A stretch of DNA of 64,000 nt from Chryseolinea lacunae (GTDB lineage: Bacteria > Bacteroidota > Bacteroidia > Cytophagales > Cyclobacteriaceae). This document shows positions 8,487 through 17,229 of this stretch, in pieces. Both the position numbers and the translations under genes were made by a program. Numbering within the stretch: the first letter of the stretch is position 1; each line of letters begins with the position of its first letter. A model generated the notes under the pieces. That model was not told the DNA's origin. It worked only from the letters and a program-made list of their open reading frames with translations, and made no database searches. The stretch covers positions 558,001 to 622,000 of the forward strand of contig NZ_JAERRB010000001.1 in NCBI RefSeq assembly GCF_016735595.1, given 5' to 3'.

Positions 8487-10223
8487 CTATTTTTCAAAAA
8501 CCACTTTCATAATTTGTTGACGCTTTGCCGTTGATATCTTCAGCGTATACAGGCCGTGAGGCAATGTTGAAATGTTGAGGCCCGTCGTTTCGTTCGATCC
8601 CACCCCTTTCTTGTCGTGCACCAAAACCGTGTGCCCCAGCATGTCGGCTATGGTGAAGCGAACCGTGCCCGAAATTGCAGCATCGTTTTGAATATGCAAC
8701 GTGCCTGTTGCAGGATTGGGATAGACGGAAAAAGACATGGCCGTTTCGGCGTGTTCAACATCGGTGATGACCATGTCTGCCGGATAGATGTGCCATTGTT
8801 GGCCTGTGGCGTTCTGCGATGTCTGCTGCATCACGTTGGCACCGGCGGCCGTGCTGTTCAATGCCACCGTGAGTAGCTTGCCGCTATGGCGTGCCGTGAG
8901 CGTGTAGGCGCCCGTGGCCGTGCTTTCAATTTTCCACTGCTGACACGCCGCGCCATTTGGTGCCCAAGCCTGCACATTTGCAAAATTATCGAGCGAGCAA
9001 TTGACAACGTCCAATGCAAGACCGCCGCCGCGCGACGTGACGGAATAGTAGCCATCGCCTGTGGCCTGAAGGTTCCATTGCTGACACGTGCTTCCCTCCC
9101 ATGTCCATTGGTGCACGTCGGCACCGAGGTCGGGCGAACATCCCGCGAGGTCGAGCACCTTGCCGCTGGCACGATTCACAAGACGATAGATGCCGTTGGG
9201 CAACACCGCAGATACAGGCAACGCGGCTTCGCCAGACGGTGCCGCAAGGGTGTCGCCGGCATTCACCGGCAAACCAAAGTCGGGCGTGCCGTCGGCCTTC
9301 CAGAGCATTCTTTGCGCGCGCGTGGTGCGGCTGTAGTCGCAGGCGCCTGCCGACACCGTGGTGGCATGATAGACATTCCAGGTTTCGGTGCCGTCGGGCG
9401 ACGCAAAAATTCCGTTGTGTCCCGGGCCATACGCTTTTGCGGCGGCGTTGCTCACAAACACCGGCTTGTTGGATTTTACCCACGACGTGGCGTCGAGTGG
9501 ATCGTCGGTGGCGTTCATGGTGAGCATGCCCAGTGCATAGAAGGGTGTCCAGCAGCCGCTGGCGGAGTAGATCATAAAAATCTTGCCGCCGTGTGCCACG
9601 GTGATGGGACCTTCGTTCACATCGCCATGTCGTTCCCAGTCAAACTCCGGACTGGTGAGCAGCGTCCGCGGTCCGGTGAGTGTCCACCCATTGCTCATCT
9701 TCGAAATGTAGACCCGTTGCACGTTCGACGATGCGCTGCTGTTGCCCGACCACAAAAAATAGTCGTCGCTTTCCGTGTGCATCACCGTGCCGTCGATGGC
9801 CCAGAAATCTTCTGTCGGGTGAAATATTCTTCCTTTGCTGGTCCACGTTCCGCTGAGCGGATCGGCCGCGGTGTTTTCAATCACATAGGTGCGTTGTGTG
9901 GCCAGATCGGCGCTGGTGCCCGCGGTGTAGTAGATATACCAATGGCCATCCACGCGGTGGAGTTCGGGTGCCCAGTAGTTGCAGCAGGGACCGCCTTGCG
10001 CGGGAGCATACACCACATGGCCCGCGGCGGTCTTCAAGCCTTGCAGCGTGCTGGCTTTTCGCACCGTGATGTTCACCCCGGTGGTGCCCGTGAGATAGTA
10101 GGCGCCTTCGTGAAACGTGATGTGTGGATCGGCCAGGTCGCTGATGGGATTGGAGAAATGCTGCGCGAAGCTTGTTATGGTGAAGAATAAAAAGAATGAT
10201 GTTGTTAGTATCCTGATAAGCAT
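8487..10223 (-). CDS. GH43 with ricin-type CBM13 and T9SS sorting tail
   Basis: 578-aa modular secreted enzyme. Order: signal peptide; GH43 propeller at about 22-330 (base Asp in SDLADPHITF, Asp in FWAIDGTVM, acid Glu in GDVNEGPITV); a ricin-B beta-trefoil at about 345-485 with three QxW signatures (QQWNL, QQWKI, QQWHI); and a C-terminal type A sorting domain beginning near MSFSVYPNPATGTLHI. The last domain predicts export through the outer membrane by the type IX system and surface attachment or release. The propeller is paralogous to the next gene. The start is the ATG at 10223, since the TTG at 10235 sits before the signal. It lies 30 bases after the BNR/CBM9 gene. Confidence 0.92.
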   Translation of the reverse strand: MLIRILTTSFFLFFTITSFAQHFSNPISDLADPHITFHEGAYYLTGTTGVNITVRKASTLQGLKTAAGHVVYAPAQGGPCCNYWAPELHRVDGHWYIYYTAGTSADLATQRTYVIENTAADPLSGTWTSKGRIFHPTEDFWAIDGTVMHTESDDYFLWSGNSSASSNVQRVYISKMSNGWTLTGPRTLLTSPEFDWERHGDVNEGPITVAHGGKIFMIYSASGCWTPFYALGMLTMNATDDPLDATSWVKSNKPVFVSNAAAKAYGPGHNGIFASPDGTETWNVYHATTVSAGACDYSRTTRAQRMLWKADGTPDFGLPVNAGDTLAAPSGEAALPVSAVLPNGIYRLVNRASGKVLDLAGCSPDLGADVHQWTWEGSTCQQWNLQATGDGYYSVTSRGGGLALDVVNCSLDNFANVQAWAPNGAACQQWKIESTATGAYTLTARHSGKLLTVALNSTAAGANVMQQTSQNATGQQWHIYPADMVITDVEHAETAMSFSVYPNPATGTLHIQNDAAISGTVRFTIADMLGHTVLVHDKKGVGSNETTGLNISTLPHGLYTLKISTAKRQQIMKVVFEK

Positions 10224-10253
10224 GGTCGTTGTCAAAAAGTTTTAGTCTAAGAA

Positions 10254-11987
10254 TCACTTCACAAGCCGAAGGGTCGACCACGAATAGGGCGCGTCGGTGA
10301 TGTTTCCCGCCATCGGTTCGGTATAGTCCAGTGTCTTTCCCGTGGTTGTTTCGAGCAGCACGGCGTGAAATCCAATGCGTGAGTTCAAAGGTGGTCGTCC
10401 TTGCACGAGGTTCCAGGGAATGGAGACGTTGGCCTGATAACCATCAGCCGTTTTCGTGATGCTGGTTTGAATGCCCGTGGTGTGCTGCGGCGTCCAGTGT
10501 CCATCCTTGCCTTGCTCGAAAAGCATTTTTCCGTCGGCAAAAAGTGTCAACGCGAAAATGCCCGGTGCAGGAGCTGTTGTCGAAATGTTTTGCGGGTCCA
10601 GCAACACACGAATGCCATCATGAACCGGGTCTCCGGTTCCGGAAAACACGTGTTCATCTTTCACCTGAATCTGACCATGAAGTGCGTTGTCGTCCCATTG
10701 CACATTCATCGTCATCTGCGTTTTGCCATAGCCGCCGATGAAGACGTGTTGTTTTTGTTTTTCTGTTAGCGGAGCATTTTTAGGTCGTGCACTCAATTCA
10801 TGCACTATGTGTCCTTTAATCATCCACACGGCGGTGTTGTCGGCATAGGCGTTGGTAGAGCCGAGGGCCACCACGGTGCTGTCGTTAACAACCGAAATGG
10901 AATTCCACAGGCTGGTTTTTGTGGGATCGGCGATGTAGAATGGAATGCTCTTTCGTGTAAAGTTTCTTCCGTCGTTCGATCCGATGGCCACCACCATGTC
11001 GCTGCGATCCCAAACATCGTCCTTTCGCCGTTCGTTGCTTTGGTAGGAAAGGATGATTTCGCCGGAAGGCAATTGGCGGATGTAGGGCGCGCCGCCGTAT
11101 TTTACCGAGGGCAGTTTGTTCTTTCCCTCAAATGCCTGCGCTCGGTTTGGGTTCGTGGCGTCAATGCTTTTCAGGGAAAGATCTTTTGTGTTTTGCATTC
11201 GCAAAATGGAGGGCTTGAACGCCGGCGGCTGAATGCCGTTGTCTTCAATAGCCACCAGCACTTCTTGGCTGCCGTTCAACAACAACGGTGCGGGCATGCC
11301 ATCGCGATACCCTTTGCTGAAACTCACCTGCTCTCCTTTCGACCACGACGCGCCGCGATCGCGCGAGCGGAACATGGTTATCTCCTGCTCGTTGCTTTTC
11401 GTGTAGGGACCTTCGTTGGCGATGAAGAGTTGCACTTCGCCCGACGGCAGCTGAATTTGCGCAGGCTCCCAGCAACCGTTCTTAAATTCATGACCGGCCC
11501 GATAGAGCTCCACCGTTTCCGACCACGTTGTGCCGCCATCGACACTACGCTTTGTGCGAATGGAAAAATGCCGCGTGGTGTCGGTGTTGTTTCCCGGCGG
11601 CCGCATGTTGTAGGAAACCAGCACACTACCATCATCCAAAACCAGCACATCGGGAACGGCGCTGGCCATGCCACGCTCTTTTGGCGAAATCAGGCTTGCC
11701 GCAGTCCACGTGTTGCCATCATCCAAACTCTTTGCGCCCAGCACCACACCATCGCTTTCAAAAACACAAAACCATGTTTTGTCGGGCAGCACCACCAGTC
11801 GGGCATAACCCGAATTGCGCGCCGCCACCGGCGACACTTGTCGGCGCGTCGAAAAATCCCATGCCATGCGAATGCCTTCTACAGCAGGTTCCTTTTCAGC
11901 GCGAGCAGCCGAACTCAACGACTGGCCCTCGCACAAGCAACTTGTCAACAAGCACAGCGTAAATAAAAAATGGAGAGCGTCGACCAT
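10254..11987 (-). CDS. BNR-repeat (sialidase-like) protein with CBM9 domain
   Basis: 577-aa secreted protein with an N-terminal signal. Residues about 40-390 form a sialidase-type six-bladed propeller with Asp-boxes (SLDDGNTWT, SVDGGTTWS, SRDRGASWS, SNDGRNFT). The last about 190 residues resemble a family 9 carbohydrate-binding domain (it includes MNVQWDDNALHGQIQVKDE and ends with a Trp/Arg-rich strand). Such proteins in PULs are often annotated exo-alpha-sialidase, but the fold also serves rhamnosidases and other hydrolases, and the GH43 neighbours suggest a pentose-containing glycan. It is the first enzyme gene after the terminator that follows susD. Confidence 0.85.
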   Translation of the reverse strand: MVDALHFLFTLCLLTSCLCEGQSLSSAARAEKEPAVEGIRMAWDFSTRRQVSPVAARNSGYARLVVLPDKTWFCVFESDGVVLGAKSLDDGNTWTAASLISPKERGMASAVPDVLVLDDGSVLVSYNMRPPGNNTDTTRHFSIRTKRSVDGGTTWSETVELYRAGHEFKNGCWEPAQIQLPSGEVQLFIANEGPYTKSNEQEITMFRSRDRGASWSKGEQVSFSKGYRDGMPAPLLLNGSQEVLVAIEDNGIQPPAFKPSILRMQNTKDLSLKSIDATNPNRAQAFEGKNKLPSVKYGGAPYIRQLPSGEIILSYQSNERRKDDVWDRSDMVVAIGSNDGRNFTRKSIPFYIADPTKTSLWNSISVVNDSTVVALGSTNAYADNTAVWMIKGHIVHELSARPKNAPLTEKQKQHVFIGGYGKTQMTMNVQWDDNALHGQIQVKDEHVFSGTGDPVHDGIRVLLDPQNISTTAPAPGIFALTLFADGKMLFEQGKDGHWTPQHTTGIQTSITKTADGYQANVSIPWNLVQGRPPLNSRIGFHAVLLETTTGKTLDYTEPMAGNITDAPYSWSTLRLVK

Positions 11988-12012
11988 GATGTTTTCAGGC
12001 GTTAAGAATCAA

Positions 12013-12050
12013 ACAAAAAAAGGAAGCCCCGGCAATTCGCCAGGGCTCCT
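12013..12050 (-). terminator. Intrinsic terminator/attenuator between susD and enzyme genes
   Basis: A GC-rich stem (arms about 12025-12033 and 12039-12047, loop AATT/C, one mismatch) is followed on the minus strand by a run of seven T. It starts 15 bases after the susD stop and lies before the BNR/CBM9 gene. It probably lowers expression of the downstream enzymes relative to susCD rather than ending the operon outright. Confidence 0.8.
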
Positions 12051-12064
12051 GTTCCTGTAAACGA

Positions 12065-13627
12065 TCAATAAGGGGTGTTCTGATCAAGCTTGGTGTTGTT
12101 GTCCACTTCAATTTGTGGAATGGGCAACCGGTGGTGTTTTCCCAGCACAAAGTTGTTGAAGTCAACATCGCGTGTTTTCAATTCTTCGATGCCCGCCTGG
12201 GTGGTCACCAAATCCCAACGTTTCAAATCCATCCAGCGAACGGCTTCGAAGCAAAGCTCCAGCGAGCGTTCCATTTGCAGGCGTTTCCTAAACAACGTCT
12301 TGTCGTTTCCAATGGCCGGATAGGCATCTTCCAATTTTTTCAGATTGGTGCCGGGGCGTTCGCGCACGAGGTTCACATACTGATAGGCATAGGCGGTCTG
12401 ATCGGTTTCGTTCAAACATTCGGCATACAGCAACAACACGTCGGCATAACGGATGAAGCGGAAGTTGTTTGGTGCATGATAGTCTTCGCGGTCGCGATAG
12501 TAGTAGGTCGAATACTTTTTGATGAACGTTTCATTTCCCCAGGCACCCACATCCCACCGGCGGTTATACACCAGGGTGTCGTTTGCCACGGCATCGGGAA
12601 AATCTTTATAGGCATCTTTATAGAAAATGTTGTTCAGCAAACGCGGATCGTTCTTGCCGTCTTTGGTTTTTTCTTTTTTGTATTCGTCGATGAGCCACGC
12701 GCGTGCTTTGCCGTCTTGCCAGCCAATGCCGCCGGGTGCAAAAAACTGTGTGCGCTGAAAGCCCATGGACGCGCTCAGGTTATCGCCATCGCCGCCTTTG
12801 TTCTTGTCGCTGAACTGAATTTCAAACACCGACTCTTTGTTGTTTTCGTTCAGGTGGGTGAAGTTGTCGCGATAGTTGTCTACCAGGCCATAGTAGCCTT
12901 TGCCTTCGCCAGTCACCAACCAGTCGAGTTGTGCTTTGGCCAGCGCCCATTTTTTCTGTTGTGCATAGGCACGCGCCAGCAGTGCTTTGGCTGCGCCTTT
13001 GGTGGCGCGTCCCACGTTGGCGTCATCCCAGGTTGGCGGAAGTTTGTCGGCAGCCCAGAGCAGGTCTTCTTCCACTTGTGCCCAGATCTCGGCTTCACCA
13101 CGTTGCTCCGGTTCGTCTGCGGGTTCGGAAGGATCAAGAACAATGGGACCGGTTTCCCACAGCACGGCTACCTGAAAATAGAACAAGGCACGGATAAATT
13201 TTGCCTGCGCCAGAATCTTGTCGCGGGTGGCTTCGTCTTTGAATGTAATGGTGGGCACATAAGCCAGCACCTGGTTGGTGCGGAAGATGGCTTTGTAGAA
13301 ATCTCTCCAGTGCCAGTTGTTGCCGTCCCAGAAATTGTAGTTGCTGTAGCGGAAGCGTGTCCAGTCGGCAAGTTCGCCCCAGGGGCTGGTGCTGTGGCCT
13401 TCGTCTGACGTGAGGTCATAGCGGAAATAAATCCAGCGTGTCCATGTCGAAGGTTTGTAGAACATGTTGTAGGCGGCGTTGATGCCCATCTCGGCATCCT
13501 TCTCTGTTTTCCAGGCCTGGTCAACGGTCGGGGTGTTGGGATTGTCAACGTCCAGCAGGTCTTCGCTGCAACTGAACGCCATCGACACAAACAGTAGGGT
13601 GAGTATATGGATTCTAAAATTTTTCAT
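12065..13627 (-). CDS. SusD/RagB-like glycan-binding lipoprotein (PUL1)
   Basis: 520-aa outer-membrane lipoprotein. The signal MKNFRIHILTLLFVSMAFSC ends in the lipobox Cys. The N-terminal SusD-like region (DAEMGINAAYNMFYKP) is followed by TPR-type helices and the C-terminal RagB/SusD domain with the typical RYADVLLLYAECLNE segment. It forms the lid that delivers oligosaccharides to the SusC barrel. I start at 13627 because this gives the lipoprotein signal. The gene begins 20 bases after the susC stop. Confidence 0.95.
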   Translation of the reverse strand: MKNFRIHILTLLFVSMAFSCSEDLLDVDNPNTPTVDQAWKTEKDAEMGINAAYNMFYKPSTWTRWIYFRYDLTSDEGHSTSPWGELADWTRFRYSNYNFWDGNNWHWRDFYKAIFRTNQVLAYVPTITFKDEATRDKILAQAKFIRALFYFQVAVLWETGPIVLDPSEPADEPEQRGEAEIWAQVEEDLLWAADKLPPTWDDANVGRATKGAAKALLARAYAQQKKWALAKAQLDWLVTGEGKGYYGLVDNYRDNFTHLNENNKESVFEIQFSDKNKGGDGDNLSASMGFQRTQFFAPGGIGWQDGKARAWLIDEYKKEKTKDGKNDPRLLNNIFYKDAYKDFPDAVANDTLVYNRRWDVGAWGNETFIKKYSTYYYRDREDYHAPNNFRFIRYADVLLLYAECLNETDQTAYAYQYVNLVRERPGTNLKKLEDAYPAIGNDKTLFRKRLQMERSLELCFEAVRWMDLKRWDLVTTQAGIEELKTRDVDFNNFVLGKHHRLPIPQIEVDNNTKLDQNTPY

Positions 13628-13647
13628 AGCGTATAGGTACGTTAGCA

Positions 13648-16600
13648 TCAGAAGTTAAACTGTAATCCAACCAGGTAGGTACGCGCGTTGGGATAGCGCA
13701 CTTCATCGTGTCCGCGACGCCAGATGTCGGGCGCGGTGAAGTCCGGATCGAGACCACTATAGCCGGAGAACGTCACCAGGTTTTGGCCGGTCACGTAGAC
13801 GCGGGCGTTGTTGAGGTGAATGCGTTGAGCAAAGTCTTTTGGTATGTTATAGCCCAGCGTGATGTTGCGCATTCTGAAATACGAACCGCTTTCCAGCCAG
13901 CGATCGGTGTCGCCACGCGCGTTCCGGTCGTCGCCATACAGGATGCGGGGGAAGCCGCTGTTGGGATTTTCCTGGTAAGGCTCGCTTCCTTTCTTGAAGG
14001 CGAAGTAGTTGGAGTTGTCGTCGAAACGCTCCACGGTAGAACGCGACCCGTTGTAGACGGTTTGTCCAAACGCGCCATACCAGATGGTAGACAAGTCGAA
14101 GTTTCTATATTCCAGATTCACTACCAACCCCAAGTCAAACGTGGGCCACGGGTTGCCGGTGATCTGGCGGTCGCCGTCGTTGATCTGTCCGTCGTCATCA
14201 AAATCAACATAGCGGATGTCGCCGGGTTTTGCATTGGGTTGTATCACCACACCTTTTGAGTTGGTGTGGGCCAGCACTTCTTCTTCGCTTCGGAAAATGC
14301 CGTCGGTCTTGCGCAGGTAGAACATGCCGATGGGTTGTCCGATCTGTGTGCGCGTGATGCCGGTGATGACGTCGTTCTTGCCATAGCCCAGGTCAAGCAC
14401 TTCGTTGCGCAGCGTCGACACGTTGGCCGTGATGGAATAGCGCAGGCCGTGATACTCGTCTTTCCAGGTGGTGCTAATCTCCACACCTTTGTTTCGAATG
14501 CTTGCCGCGTTCACCCACGGGTTGCCACCGTCGTTTCCGGTCGACAACAAAATGGGCATTTCGGTGAGCACATCGCGCGTGGTAGACACGAAGTATTCCA
14601 ACGTGAGGTTCAAACGCGAATCGAGAAACTTCACATCCGTTCCGATGTTCATTTGCTCTTTAGTTTCCCAGCGCAGGTCGGCGTTGGCCAGCTTCACTTG
14701 TGAAGCGCCGTTCACGAGATGCTGATCTCTGCCCAACGTGGCAATGATGGTGGAGTTGAGCAGCGACTGATAATCCCAGTTGCCAAGGTTGTAGATGCTG
14801 GAGCCGTAGAAGCTTCCACCATAACCAATCCAGCGACCGATGCTGGAGTTACCCAGTGTTCCATAGTTGGCGCGGATTTTCAAATCGTTGATCCAGGGCA
14901 CCTGAAAGAAATTTTCTTTGCTGATACGCCATGCCGCGCTCACCGAAGGAAAATTTCCCCAGCGGTTATTTTTTGCAAACCGCGACGATCCATCGCGACG
15001 CACCGTTCCCGTGAGGTAGTATTTGTCGTCGTATGAATAGTTTACACGACCGAGGTACGAAATGAGCACATCCTTGTTGATGAAGCCGCCCGACTCGGGA
15101 TCGGTCGTGCCGGCATCGAGCACATCGTAATATTTTCCACCCACTTCAATGAGGTTGCGCTTGGTTCCCCAGATCTGTTCGTATTGCTGGCGCTGAAAGG
15201 TTGTGCCGGCCACCGCGTTCACTTTGTGCTTGCCAAATTCTTTATCAAAGTGAAGCGTGTTCTCTACCAGCGACGACATGTATTGACCGCGGTTCTCATT
15301 GACCTGCGATGGATCATAGGGCTGGTTCAGGGTGAAGTTACCCACCTTGCGCACATACTTGTAGTGTTCGTTGCTCGACTCCAACCCAACGTTGAGGCGA
15401 TACTTCAACACACTGTGTTTGATGATGTCAAACTCAAGGTAAGCATTGCCCCGGAAGCGGATGTTGGCATTGGTGGTTTCTTCCAACGACTCGCGGGCAA
15501 TGGGGTTCACACCAAACGTGCGCGCCCTGGCTTCATCGCCATAGCCAAAACCCCCGGGGTGTGTGGGATCATAGACGGGAATGGTGGGAAGCATGCGCAA
15601 CATATCCCAATACGGATTGGTGATCAGATCTTCCGATTCGCCATGCGCGATGGAAAGGTTCTCGCCGATTTTGAAACGTCCGCGTTTGCCATCGGTGTTC
15701 ACGCGGAAACTGTAGCGATCGAACGACGAACCAAAGCTTGTGCCCGTGTTGCCGAAATAGTTTCCGGACACGAGGTAGGTTCCAAATTCATTGCCACCGC
15801 TAAACGTGAGGTTGTAGTCCTGCGTTTGCGCGGTGCGGAAGGTTTCTTTCTGCCAGTCGGTGTCAACACCTTGTGGATATTGCTGATAGCCTTGGCTGAT
15901 AACCCAGGGGAATTTTTCTACATCGATGGCTTCGCGGTAGGCCATCTCATTGTATTTCTTGAAGTCGGCCGCATCCATAAAATCATACTTCGGCAATTGC
16001 TGCACACCAAAGCGGCCGGCGAAGTCTACTTTGAGCGGACCCGCTTTTCCTTTTTTGGTCGTGATGATGATCACACCGTTTGCCGCACGCGATCCATAGA
16101 TGGCCGCAGCCGATGCATCTTTCAGAATCTGGATGGACTCTATGTCGCTGGAGTTGAAGTCGCGGGTGGCAATGGTGGGCACGCCGTCGATGACATAGAG
16201 CGGTTGGTTGTTCGAAAAGTTTCCAAGGCCACGAATCTCAATGGTCGACTCGCTTCCGGCCCGGCCGCTGTTGCGCACACTCACGCCGGCGGCCAACCCC
16301 TGAATGGCTTCGGCCACGGTGGCCGACTGCATCTTCGACATGCTCTTGCTGTCGATCACCGACACGGCGCCGGTCAGGTCTTTCTTCTCCTGTTCGCCAT
16401 AGCCAATCACCACCACTTCTTCCATGGTGGTCACATCCTGCACAAGGCTCACGGGAATAGCCGTCTGGTTGCCCACGGTGATCTCCTGACTTTTGTAGCC
16501 AATGAAGGAGAACACCAGCACGCTATTTTCGGAAGCCACCTCCAGCGAGAAGTCGCCGTTGCCATCGGTAGTGGTGCCGTTCAGGGTTCCTTTCTCCAGC

Positions 16601-17043
16601 ACATTCACACCCGGCAAGGCCATGGCGCTTTCGTCTTTCACCGTGCCCGTCACGCGCAACACGAGGGCCGTGCCCGACATCTTGCGACGGTTCAGGGCAG
16701 TGACCGAAATGGTTTTGTTGACGCGCTTGAATTCCACCGAAGCCTTGGTGGCCAGGTCTTCCAGAACTTGTCGCAATGTTGCTTTTTCATAGTGCAGGTT
16801 GAACGCGTTTGTGTTTGCCTCGAGCTGTCCCGAATAGGCAAAGACAAAGTCGGTTTTCGACTCCAGCGTTTCGAACACCGTCTTCAGTGTGGCATTCTCC
16901 AGCGCCAGCGAAACCTTCACCTTTTCGAGGCTCTGGCTGCTGGTGTCGGCTGCGAAGCCAAGGTTCATACAAATGGCTTGTATGAAGAATAGGCGCAAAG
17001 TGTACTTCGAAATAAGCATAAACAGCTTACGTAAAAATTTCAT
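13648..17043 (-). CDS. SusC/RagA-like TonB-dependent receptor with STN domain (PUL1)
   Basis: 1131-aa outer-membrane receptor. Order: signal peptide; secretin/TonB N-terminal (STN) domain at about 45-110 (KTVFETLESKTDFVFAYSG); carboxypeptidase-regulatory-like domain at about 130-205 (ALPGVNVLEKGTLNGTTTDG); TonB box and plug (GYGEQEKKDLTGAVSVID, then LYVIDGVP and GSRAANGVIIITTKKGK); and a C-terminal barrel ending in Phe (GLQFNF). The STN domain is the hallmark of receptors that signal to a FecR-type anti-sigma factor, and a fecR-sigma pair lies immediately upstream. It imports the glycan with the SusD partner. Confidence 0.96.
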   Translation of the reverse strand: MKFLRKLFMLISKYTLRLFFIQAICMNLGFAADTSSQSLEKVKVSLALENATLKTVFETLESKTDFVFAYSGQLEANTNAFNLHYEKATLRQVLEDLATKASVEFKRVNKTISVTALNRRKMSGTALVLRVTGTVKDESAMALPGVNVLEKGTLNGTTTDGNGDFSLEVASENSVLVFSFIGYKSQEITVGNQTAIPVSLVQDVTTMEEVVVIGYGEQEKKDLTGAVSVIDSKSMSKMQSATVAEAIQGLAAGVSVRNSGRAGSESTIEIRGLGNFSNNQPLYVIDGVPTIATRDFNSSDIESIQILKDASAAAIYGSRAANGVIIITTKKGKAGPLKVDFAGRFGVQQLPKYDFMDAADFKKYNEMAYREAIDVEKFPWVISQGYQQYPQGVDTDWQKETFRTAQTQDYNLTFSGGNEFGTYLVSGNYFGNTGTSFGSSFDRYSFRVNTDGKRGRFKIGENLSIAHGESEDLITNPYWDMLRMLPTIPVYDPTHPGGFGYGDEARARTFGVNPIARESLEETTNANIRFRGNAYLEFDIIKHSVLKYRLNVGLESSNEHYKYVRKVGNFTLNQPYDPSQVNENRGQYMSSLVENTLHFDKEFGKHKVNAVAGTTFQRQQYEQIWGTKRNLIEVGGKYYDVLDAGTTDPESGGFINKDVLISYLGRVNYSYDDKYYLTGTVRRDGSSRFAKNNRWGNFPSVSAAWRISKENFFQVPWINDLKIRANYGTLGNSSIGRWIGYGGSFYGSSIYNLGNWDYQSLLNSTIIATLGRDQHLVNGASQVKLANADLRWETKEQMNIGTDVKFLDSRLNLTLEYFVSTTRDVLTEMPILLSTGNDGGNPWVNAASIRNKGVEISTTWKDEYHGLRYSITANVSTLRNEVLDLGYGKNDVITGITRTQIGQPIGMFYLRKTDGIFRSEEEVLAHTNSKGVVIQPNAKPGDIRYVDFDDDGQINDGDRQITGNPWPTFDLGLVVNLEYRNFDLSTIWYGAFGQTVYNGSRSTVERFDDNSNYFAFKKGSEPYQENPNSGFPRILYGDDRNARGDTDRWLESGSYFRMRNITLGYNIPKDFAQRIHLNNARVYVTGQNLVTFSGYSGLDPDFTAPDIWRRGHDEVRYPNARTYLVGLQFNF

Positions 17044-17084
17044 AGGTTTGTTATGGTTTGAGTTTACACAATAAGTCTCAGGCT

Positions 17085-17133
17085 ATAGTCCGGGGAAGCA
17101 TCGGCCAAAATGATATCCCGGACTATTTTTTTC
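17085..17133 (+). terminator. Terminator-like hairpin on the plus strand in the fecR-susC gap
   Basis: A perfect 10-bp inverted repeat, ATAGTCCGGG (17085-17094) and CCCGGACTAT (17117-17126), is followed on the plus strand by a T tract through 17132. On the minus strand, where susC is transcribed, no T tract follows, so it would not end the fecR transcript. A perfect TAnnTTTG box on the plus strand (TAGGTTTG, 17043-17050) overlaps the susC start codon. Together these could delimit an antisense RNA of about 75 nt over the susC leader. The box may be chance, because it coincides with start-codon context. Confidence 0.4.
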
Positions 17134-17229
17134 TCTCAATCGGTTCGCATTGAGAAAGCCACTCCCTAAGGCGGAAGGGCGTCGAAGTCTCTTTGATTTT
17201 TCATATCAACAAAAGTTAGGTTTAACATC

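Noticed and set aside
8886-10190. 434-codon open frame on the plus strand opposite the GH43-ricin gene
   Set aside because: It is antisense to a clearly functional enzyme, has no domain, signal or family motif, and is explained by the codon bias of the opposite strand.
15184-16992. 602-codon open frame on the plus strand opposite PUL1 susC
   Set aside because: His/Val/Phe-rich shadow of the receptor gene with no recognisable domain.
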